The notes below the pieces were generated by a model, which was not told the origin of the DNA, did not search any database, and was given only the letters and a program-made list of their open reading frames with translations. Below, in pieces: positions 35,745 to 42,340 of a stretch of DNA of 42,340 nt. Location of the stretch: contig JAJDEI010000172.1 in NCBI GenBank assembly GCA_029259845.1, positions 1 to 42,340 on the forward strand, written 5' to 3'. The translations under genes and the position numbers were made by a program. Origin of the DNA: Planctomycetaceae bacterium (GTDB lineage Bacteria > Planctomycetota > Planctomycetia > Planctomycetales > Planctomycetaceae). The first letter of the stretch is position 1; the number at the start of each line of letters is the position of its first letter.

Positions 35745-37106
35745 ATGCGGTCGCGTGCAGCGTCTGCTCGCTTGGTGGTCGCGGTCTGGTTGGCGACCTG
35801 CGCTGGCGGTCTATTCGCTGCTGACTCCCGGCCAAACGGTGATGGTCGCGAAAGCCATGTCTCTGATCGCTATTCGGGCCATCTCTCCGCTTTGCTCCGT
35901 GAGGGGTTTGCGGGAAAGCCGTCCCGACTGAGCACGGTCGAAAAGCACTACCAGGCGGCACGGACATTGCGCCCTGACGATCCGCGGCTGGGGTACGCCT
36001 ATGGAATCGTGCTGTTGAAGAACCTGAAACACTCTGCCGCGATCGCGCAATTCCGCGCGGCGGCACAAGCGAATGTGCCGTATCTTCCGGCGGCGCGGGC
36101 CGGCATCCGCGAGACGATGCGTCGGAAGAAGTACGCGACCGCTCTCGAAGAGTTGGTGAACCTGTCAGAGGTCGTCGGCAAGACACAGGGGCCGCATCCA
36201 CCACCGGCAGATCGGATCGAAACAGCCCGCTGGATCGGCCTCGTCGTCGGGTTTCTGACCGGCTCTCAAGTCAGCGAGAATGTCCGCGAACGGGCGGCGG
36301 CTGCCGACGCCGACATTCAACAGCGGCTGCCGGAGGACTTTCAGGAACATTACGGCTTGGGAAAGCAGGATGTGCTCATCATCGAAGCGCAGTTGCAGAT
36401 CGAACAACAAACGGCCGAAGCTTCCGCCAAACTCGAGCAGGAGGCCGGGCAGACCAGAGCCGCTGCCCGCCGTCAGGACTATCAAGGCCAGCGTGAGAGA
36501 TTCCTCGACTCCAAGGAAAAATGGGACGCTTGGTGGGCAGACACTACCAGTCAATTGGACAGCCGGCTCGATCAACTGGCCGACACGTTCGACGCGCTGA
36601 GTGACTCCGCAACATCGCTAACGGAGTCGATTCGGGCAACCGAATTGGAGCTGCATCGGTTGGAAAATCTCGCCAACCTTCAAAGTGTGGCGAATGCGCA
36701 AGGGCCCGGGGCGACGTCCGGTCGGGCTATCCGGGCGACCCGCGGATTGACAAGGCAAGTCATCGCGCGATCCCGGGAGCATAGCCAGTACGTGACGGAA
36801 TACTGGAAGACTCTCGCCCAGAGAGAGCGGACAGCTCAGCAAGCGCAAGTTCTCCTCCAACAGCGAACCGCGGCCGAGCGGCGATACCGCCGAGCCACAG
36901 GCGCCGTCGCCAAGCAGGTCGAGCGCGTCCAGCAATGGGACAATCGCGTGAAGAGGTCGATGGAGGAGGCAGCAAAGGCGCCGCCGTCTTCCCGAAGGGC
37001 GAAATCGGTCACCAAACGGACTCAGTCCTTCTCGACGTACGACTCTTTCGATCTCGTCGCGGAGCAACAGCGGATGCTGCATGTTTACGACAAGCCCATG
37101 AACTGA
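35745..37106 (+). CDS. Exported coiled-coil protein of unknown function
   Basis: A 453-residue protein starting at the ATG at 35745, with a strong AAGGAGG 6 bases upstream. A signal peptide is present (MRSRAASARLVVAVWLATCA, cleavage near LFA-AD). Residues about 45-125 (HYQAARTLRPDDPRLGYAYG) look like TPR-type helical repeats, ending in a basic region. Long coiled-coil helices follow (LQIEQQTAEASAKLEQEAGQ and LTESIRATELELHRLENLAN). The end is rich in Arg, Lys and Ser. It is likely periplasmic. The Hint-domain gene follows after 27 bases on the same strand, so they are probably one operon. Confidence 0.78.
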   Translation: MRSRAASARLVVAVWLATCAGGLFAADSRPNGDGRESHVSDRYSGHLSALLREGFAGKPSRLSTVEKHYQAARTLRPDDPRLGYAYGIVLLKNLKHSAAIAQFRAAAQANVPYLPAARAGIRETMRRKKYATALEELVNLSEVVGKTQGPHPPPADRIETARWIGLVVGFLTGSQVSENVRERAAAADADIQQRLPEDFQEHYGLGKQDVLIIEAQLQIEQQTAEASAKLEQEAGQTRAAARRQDYQGQRERFLDSKEKWDAWWADTTSQLDSRLDQLADTFDALSDSATSLTESIRATELELHRLENLANLQSVANAQGPGATSGRAIRATRGLTRQVIARSREHSQYVTEYWKTLAQRERTAQQAQVLLQQRTAAERRYRRATGAVAKQVERVQQWDNRVKRSMEEAAKAPPSSRRAKSVTKRTQSFSTYDSFDLVAEQQRMLHVYDKPMN

Positions 37107-37133
37107 ACGTCACCCGTTGTGCGGAGAGCCCTC

Positions 37134-38962
37134 ATGTCAACGCCACATTTCCGCTCGCGTTTCTCTCTGGTCGGAACCGTCGTGGTGTCGCTCCTTGCAG
37201 CACCTGCCAATGCAAGCGATCCTGCGGGGTCTCCTCCTGAAGCCGCCCGGCTCGTCATCGCCGCCTTGCAGGCTGAACAGGATGGCGACAATCAGACCCG
37301 CCGACAACTGCTGACGCAAGCGTTGGGTGCGGACCCTGAATACGCACCTGCTCATTGGCAGAGCGGGGCAGTACCGGTGAACGAATCCTCAGGGGGCGAT
37401 TTTCAGAAAGCCGCTCCCGTACCAGGCGGATGGCTCAGCGAGTATCGTGACCTCCGGTCAGAAACCGCTCGGGCATCTCAGACCTGCTGCAACTGGCCGA
37501 CTGGTGCCACGAGAATGGACTGCCGGACGCGGAGCGGGCCCACCTGACGCAGGTCCTGACTTTAGATTCCGACCATTCCGCCGTGCGAGAGCGTCTCGGA
37601 TACGTCAACCTCAACGGACTCTGGATCCGTTCCGAGGACTTCGCCCATGCCGCCGCGCGGCAGGCGGAGATCGCCGCCAGCCTGGAGAAATGGGGGGCGA
37701 CGATTGAACAAACCTTGCGTTTGGTCTCCGGTGTCCGGCGTCAACGAGACCGGGGGCGAGAGCAACTCTTCGGCATTCGGGACCTCTCAGCGATTCCCGC
37801 CATGGAACGCATGGGATCGTCAGCCAGTGAAGCTGCTGGCGTATTACTCATCGAGTGGCTGTCCCGACTGGACGCCTACGAAGCAAGCCAGGCGATCGCC
37901 CGCACCGCACTTGTTTCCCCCCATGAACCGGTGCGCCGCGTCGCAGCGGAGGCACTCCGTTCTCGTCCGTTTGACGAATACGTCCCGGTTCTGCTGGGTG
38001 CTCTCAAGACGCCCGTCACTTCGGAGTTGAAGACCTACGTCAACCCGCGTGGCTGGGTGGTCCTCGATTTGGTTTTCGATGCGGAAGCCCAGGACGATCG
38101 TCGGCAATTGGTTCTCACGCAGGAAATCGGCACGACGAAAATCCGGAGGAGCATCCATCCAATCACAGGAAAACGCACGGTGACCTCCGAGTATCGAGGT
38201 TTGGATTGGGGGGATGTGCGCGTGATCCGGAACCAGATCCGAAATAACGAGCGTCAGGCTGTCTATGCGCGACTGCAATGGAACGAACTGATTCGAGAGA
38301 CAAACCGACGCGCGGAGATGGTCCTGCGCGACGTCACAGGAACTCGCGATCATGCCGGTCCCGTCGAATGGTGGCATTGGTGGGACGATTTCAACGAAGT
38401 GCTCGTCAGCGGGACGAAGCCACTCCACCGTGTCCACGTTGAGGCTGAGCGCCAATACGTCACCGAAGGAAGTAAGCACGTCAAGAAACAACCCCCGCTT
38501 GCAACGTGCAGTTGCCTCGTTGCCGGTACCCCGGTCTGGACGGAAGAAGGACTCGTTTCGGTCGAGCAGGTTCAGATCGGTGACCGCGTGCTGGCTCAGA
38601 ACGTCGACAGTGGCGAACTCTCCTACCAGCCGGTGCTGGCGACCACCGTGCGGCCTCCCGCGCGGACGTTTCAGATTTCGACCGAGGGAATCCAATTGCG
38701 GGCCACCGGAGGGCATCCGTTCTGGGTCAACGGCGAGGGATGGCGCTTCGCCCGCGATCTCAAACCGGGAATGTGCCTGCACGGCACCGATGGTTCGCAG
38801 GTCATCAAGTCCGTCGAACCGGCCGACGAAGAGGAAGCCTTCAACCTCGTCGTCGCGGACGTCCACACCTATTTCATCGGCGCAGGCCACATCCTCAGCC
38901 ACGACAACACCCCCCGCGCCCCGACCAACGCCCTCGTCCCCGGCCTCAATCGCGAGCCGTGA
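37134..38962 (+). pseudogene. Exported HEAT/Hint-domain protein, interrupted by one frameshift
   Basis: The first frame starts at the ATG at 37134 (GGAGAG upstream) with a signal peptide ending near ANA-SD. It turns into unrelated residues near base 37470 and stops at 37547. The continuing protein pattern (GISDLLQLADWCHENGLPDA, then ERAHLTQVLTLDSDHSAVRE) lies in another frame, open until 38962. Joining them, as after a one-base deletion, gives about 609 residues. The middle has helical repeats (EPVRRVAAEALRSR). The C-terminus is a Hint domain: SCLVAGTPVWTEEGLVSVEQ with the N-terminal Cys, TGGHPFWV (T-x-x-H block), and HTYFIGAGHILSHDN at the end. Only about 16 residues follow, with no toxin domain. 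Either a real frameshift or a sequence error explains the break. Confidence 0.8.
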
Positions 38963-39107
38963 TCGGGAATGAAACCACGGGACTGCCGACCCGGTTCTTG
39001 AACGCCTCCGGCATCGAGTTCACGGAGGACTCCGGCGCGATCGGTCATCCGATGACGGGGCCATCGTGGAGCATGTGGAACGCGCGAGCTGACGGACCGA
39101 TTCTTTC

Positions 39108-39411
39108 ACCGTCCACGGCCCCAGAATTCGGTGCCGCTTCCCCAGGTCGTGCTGACATTCAACAAGGGTCGCACGGGTTGCCTCAACCCGTGTCGCCCGG
39201 CGACAAGAAGCCTTTGCGTGGACCGTCCGTTGAAGGACAGGCTTCCTGCCGCTGCGCGGCACCGGTTGGGACAACCGGTGCTACCCTGAGTTCCCCTGAA
39301 GCTACCCTGAGTTCCCCTGAAGAACAGGCCGTCGAACGTCAACACGACCCAATCATCGATTCCGAATCGCCCCAGCCACCCCCACCATTGTGCGGATGCG
39401 CTGGGCGCTCT
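39108..39411 (+). repeat. Dispersed repeat, copy 3 (diverged and interrupted)
   Basis: The left part (TTCACCGTCCACGGCCCC, then AGAATTC) and the right part (ATCGCCCCAGCCACCC, then GCGGATGC) match copy 1 at 9289-9492, but about 190 other bases lie between them. The middle includes short palindromes, CACGGGTT/AACCCGTG and ACCGGTTG/CAACCGGT. So the family is subject to insertions. Confidence 0.6.
39280..39321 (+). repeat. 21-bp tandem duplication
   Basis: GCTACCCTGAGTTCCCCTGA(A) occurs twice in direct succession without differences (39280-39300 and 39301-39321). It lies inside the third copy of the dispersed repeat and is non-coding. Confidence 0.9.
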
Positions 39412-39556
39412 ATCGATTTTTGACGAATCGTCCGGCTTTGACGTGCCTGTGAGTTGACCCAGGCATCGCATACGTGCACGCAAATTGCTCTTCGCCTATT
39501 TCCTGATCACAGATATCATTCGAGTCAGAGAATAGGTACAAATCCGGACAGGACAG

Positions 39557-40693
39557 ATGGATCTGGAATCGCTCCGAATTGCGGCACAGGACGCCAGCCG
39601 TGTGAAAGGTTTGACACATGGCTTCTACCGATACCCAGCGAGGTTTTCACCTAAGTTCGCCAAGGCAGCAATTGAGGCATTCTCGGATCGAGGCGACATT
39701 GTTCTCGATCCGTTCATGGGCGGCGGCACGACGATTGTCGAAGGCTTGGCATGCGGTCGTCGCGTCATCGGCTCTGACATCAACTCGCTCTCCGTATTCG
39801 TGACACGCGTCAAGACGAGCCCTCTTAATTCTCCAGAACAAGAAACGGTCGCCGACTGGAGCGAATCCGTCGCAGCACGAATGGTCTACCGTCATCCAAC
39901 AGTAGATTTAGCGGACATACTCGCAGACAACCGAACAACCAACCTACAACTTCCCCGCGTTCGCTCAATCAAGAAAGCCATCGCAATCGGTATTGCTGCA
40001 ATTGAAGAATTGCCGTCGGCAAAAACTCGTGACTTTGCTCGTGGCGTGCTATTGCACACCGGCCAATGGGCACTCGACAACAGAAAACAATCGACGGCAA
40101 TGGGTGAGTTCAGGCAGAGGTTCGTTGAGGATTGCGAATCAATGATACAACAGTTGCAAGCAATTCCTTCCGGTACGAAGCCGGCGCTCGTCAACTGCCC
40201 TGCTGAGCAATTGCCTGGCTGTCGGCCATTTCATGATGGTCGGCTTGCAGATTTGGTTGTGACAAGCCCACCATACCCGGGCATACACATGCTTTACCAT
40301 CGGTGGCAAGTGAATGGCCGCAGAGAGACTCCCGCACCGTACTGGATCGCAGACTGTCGAGACGGGGAAGGTGGAGCGTTCTACACTCTCGGTGATCGAA
40401 AAGAGGCCAAGCTGAACACATATTTCGAAAGATTGGGCGAAGCGATGAGAGCGATTCGATCTGTCTTACGAGCCGGCGGCAAAATCGTGCAGATGGTTGC
40501 ATTCAGTGATAAGTCAAAGCAGCTTCCTCGATACTTGGCAGAAATGGAATCGGCTGGTTTCGATGAGTTGAGACGAGAAAGCGGCAGACCATTCCGTGTC
40601 TGGCGAACAGTTCCAAATCGCAAGTGGCACGCGAATTCCAAAGGCGGCACTTCGTCGGCTCGAGAGGTTGTTCTGATCCATAGGGCGACGTAG
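39557..40693 (+). CDS. DNA methyltransferase (amino-methyltransferase, SPPY motif)
   Basis: A 378-residue enzyme starting at the ATG at 39557. The AdoMet-binding motif I is LDPFMGGGTT (residues 50-59), preceded by the motif-X-like YRYPARFSPKFA. The catalytic motif IV is TSPPY (236-240), typical of N4-cytosine and some N6-adenine methyltransferases. The order X-I-IV, with about 175 residues between I and IV that likely include target recognition, is less usual for SPPY enzymes, which mostly have IV before I. The C-terminal part includes VLRAGGKIVQMVAFSDKSKQ. GC content is visibly lower than in the core genes. It faces the gene at 40694 with directly touching stop codons. No restriction endonuclease is visible, so it may belong to a defence or epigenetic system. 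Confidence 0.88.
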   Translation: MDLESLRIAAQDASRVKGLTHGFYRYPARFSPKFAKAAIEAFSDRGDIVLDPFMGGGTTIVEGLACGRRVIGSDINSLSVFVTRVKTSPLNSPEQETVADWSESVAARMVYRHPTVDLADILADNRTTNLQLPRVRSIKKAIAIGIAAIEELPSAKTRDFARGVLLHTGQWALDNRKQSTAMGEFRQRFVEDCESMIQQLQAIPSGTKPALVNCPAEQLPGCRPFHDGRLADLVVTSPPYPGIHMLYHRWQVNGRRETPAPYWIADCRDGEGGAFYTLGDRKEAKLNTYFERLGEAMRAIRSVLRAGGKIVQMVAFSDKSKQLPRYLAEMESAGFDELRRESGRPFRVWRTVPNRKWHANSKGGTSSAREVVLIHRAT

Positions 40694-42340
40694 TCAGTCG
40701 TCGTCGCCTAATTCGCCGAAAACCCCCAAGTCTGCTTCCTCCAGGCCACCAAGCTGGTCAATCATCGGCAACAAGACTGGAGAAACCGCCGTAGTGACGG
40801 CACGTATCCGCTCCTGAACGGAATCGTCGTCGTCGTCGGAATCCTGATTGCCTTCGCCTTGTTGCCGCGAGTCATCCTCGTGAAGCATCGCCAATCCCAA
40901 TAGGACGTTGCCGTACTTGAATTTCGCTTCGAGCAGTCGGGGGTCCTGCTTCGAGTGCTTTAGCTCAGTTCGGAGCGAATTATTGTCAAGGTTGATGTAG
41001 AACGTGTGGTCAAGCACTGTTTTCCCGTCCACTTCTACTGGATCAGAGATGACGTGGCAGGCCGTGTCAATGGTGAAATTGTACTTCTGCCAGTGAGCGT
41101 CGTTCTCTCGGACAGGTTCGATACGCGGAAGGGTGATCCCTTCTGGAACTGATCCGCCTGTTCGCGACTGCTTGGCTTTGACGTTCAGCTCGATGACGTT
41201 CACGAATGGATCGTTCAGCGTCGGATCAAACACGCTCGCCTGAATCACCAAGCGACTCTCAACTTTAGCCTCTGGGGGTACAGTCAAACTGAGCTGCGCC
41301 TCGCCGTTCTCAAGGCTGAAGTTGTGGCTCAATGCCGACAAATCGCCGTCTGACTCCAGCACTTCAAGTTCGAATCGCCCTCGATCCGTTGGTCGCATGA
41401 AATACCCGTTCTCGACATCCGTTTCGAACTTGATGCGACAGCGTCGACCCTTTTCGCAGTTTCGAACGTACAGTTTTCCATACTCACGGCCCTTAAGCTT
41501 GAAATACGACGGGTGTCGGTTTCCGATGAACTTCTTGTCACCGTCGTTGTGCGATCCGCCACCGCCCTGCCCTCTGCCTCCACCACGGCCAGCAAATGCC
41601 TTTGAAAGTCGTTGACCACGCAAGAAGAGCGTTTTCAGAGTTGGAGATGCTTTGAGGACTTTTCCCAAGACTTCTTCAAGTGGCTTTTCTTCGCTCAGTT
41701 TTGACTCCAGGTCGGCCTCTTTTCGCTTTTGCTGAAGTTCCTTCAAGATTGAATGGTGCTTCAACATCTCCTCAACTTCGCGTTCGACCAGGTAGCGGAG
41801 TGGATCCTTGGTGAGCCGATCGCGACTCGTCATGAACAAATCTTCTCGGTGAGTCACTCCAAGTTCTGAGCAATCGAGGAGCACGAGCAGCGACTCTCTG
41901 AGGCGAGGTAGCCCGACTGCTTTCGGTCGCGAGAATATCGATCGTGGGAAATGACCATGAGCTTGTCCGTTGATCGTGAAGATCACGCCTTCATCGTGCA
42001 CATAGGTGGATGCGCGGTCTTCTTTAAACACGTAGATTCGAGCGTCCATCCGCATTCCAGCCGGCTCCAAGTGAGCTGAAAGCGGTTCAATCTCCAAATT
42101 GTCCCCTCGGCCTTCTTCAAGACGTACGACAAGCCCTGCCAGCGCCGTCTCGAAGCTGCGTTCTTTCACGCCCTTATAGCCCCGACACTCATGCAACCGC
42201 ACGTAACCGTTCACACCTCGAACGAGGTTGGGTGAGCAATTCGTCTTTTCACAGATGGCGTTTTCTGCGACATCTCCTCCATGTCGCAGCGACCAACAGG
42301 ACCGCCGATTTCTGAACAGCAGCTGGCCGGGTTGCCGGCC
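40694..42340 (-). CDS. Large protein resembling C-terminal part of GHKL-ATPase proteins (5' end cut by window)
   Basis: The frame is open from the stop at 40694 to the window edge at 42340 (549 codons), so the start lies outside. The first visible residues (GRQPGQLLFRNRRSCWSLRH) continue into the GTG that could be mistaken for a start at 42214. The segment YVHDEGVIFTINGQAHGHFP, then LLVLLDCSELGVTHREDLFM and TSRDRLTKDPL recalls to me the region behind the ATPase domain of some HSP90/MORC-like (GHKL) proteins found in defence islands. A charged helical part follows (HHSILKELQQKRKEADLESK), then a Gly-rich linker, a beta-rich half and a very acidic stretch (DSDDDDDS). The GHKL ATPase domain would lie beyond the edge. 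The assignment is inferred from memory. Confidence 0.6.
   Translation of the reverse strand, partial: GRQPGQLLFRNRRSCWSLRHGGDVAENAICEKTNCSPNLVRGVNGYVRLHECRGYKGVKERSFETALAGLVVRLEEGRGDNLEIEPLSAHLEPAGMRMDARIYVFKEDRASTYVHDEGVIFTINGQAHGHFPRSIFSRPKAVGLPRLRESLLVLLDCSELGVTHREDLFMTSRDRLTKDPLRYLVEREVEEMLKHHSILKELQQKRKEADLESKLSEEKPLEEVLGKVLKASPTLKTLFLRGQRLSKAFAGRGGGRGQGGGGSHNDGDKKFIGNRHPSYFKLKGREYGKLYVRNCEKGRRCRIKFETDVENGYFMRPTDRGRFELEVLESDGDLSALSHNFSLENGEAQLSLTVPPEAKVESRLVIQASVFDPTLNDPFVNVIELNVKAKQSRTGGSVPEGITLPRIEPVRENDAHWQKYNFTIDTACHVISDPVEVDGKTVLDHTFYINLDNNSLRTELKHSKQDPRLLEAKFKYGNVLLGLAMLHEDDSRQQGEGNQDSDDDDDSVQERIRAVTTAVSPVLLPMIDQLGGLEEADLGVFGELGDDD

Larger units (their letters stand above)
38963..39556. 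other. Gap with dispersed repeat, before the methyltransferase gene
   Basis: These 594 bases contain the diverged dispersed repeat (39108-39411) and the 21-bp tandem duplication inside it. The last 130 bases (39430-39556) are AT-richer and should hold the methyltransferase promoter. TTGACC near 39454 could be a -35 box, but no clear -10 box follows. Confidence 0.5.

Overview
The window looks like chromosomal DNA of a planctomycete. It is GC-rich. One large exported protein carries the N-terminal LEPR-x-LLS motif typical of that phylum. Many genes are conserved proteins of planctomycete type (transglutaminase-like protein, DksA/TraR-type zinc protein, PilZ, ExeA-like ATPase, peptidase M50/HlyD fusions, Hint-domain protein), and gaps hold many short palindromic and dispersed repeats. 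The organism call rests on gene content and motifs, not on any search.

Left edge (1-4600): the C-terminal part of an AddA/RecB-like helicase-nuclease, then recombinase relics (a frameshifted, truncated serine resolvase and a possible integrase tail), then the tmRNA gene ssrA on the minus strand with a clear terminator. The relics lie just downstream of the ssrA 3' end, a common integration site, so this side may be a decayed genomic island.

Core (4900-15600): a secreted transglutaminase-like protein, an uncharacterised cytosolic protein, a proline-rich lipoprotein, a DksA-like protein with an enlarged zinc-ribbon loop, a membrane-anchored LysM protein, the glycogen branching enzyme GlgB, and an ExeA-like AAA+ ATPase with a long acidic tail.

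Centre (16000-25200): the most interesting locus. Two divergent transcription units meet at about 20540-20932. The minus-strand unit encodes a PilZ protein, a GAF-TM-HlyD protein and a PqqD-like/peptidase M50/HlyD protein; the last two overlap by ATGA. The plus-strand unit encodes a periplasmic adaptor and a 1087-residue LEPR/RTX/cadherin surface protein. No ABC ATPase and no TolC-like protein is present. I read this as a dedicated export or maturation system for the RTX protein in which an M50 membrane protein takes the usual place of the ABC transporter.

Right part (25700-39000): a family 2 glycosyltransferase, a large BshC-like protein of unknown role, a small exported CxxCH protein, several unknown proteins, a GT-C-like membrane protein, tRNA-Glu(TTC), csrA, a PPP-family metallophosphatase, a coiled-coil exported protein, and a secreted HEAT/Hint-domain protein broken by one frameshift.

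Right edge (39000-42340): after a dispersed repeat, base composition becomes less GC-rich and there is a DNA methyltransferase facing a truncated protein resembling the C-terminal part of GHKL-ATPase proteins. Their stop codons touch. This pair may be part of a defence island continuing past the window. A dispersed repeat of about 205 bp occurs at 9289 and inverted at 28444, with a diverged, interrupted copy at 39108.
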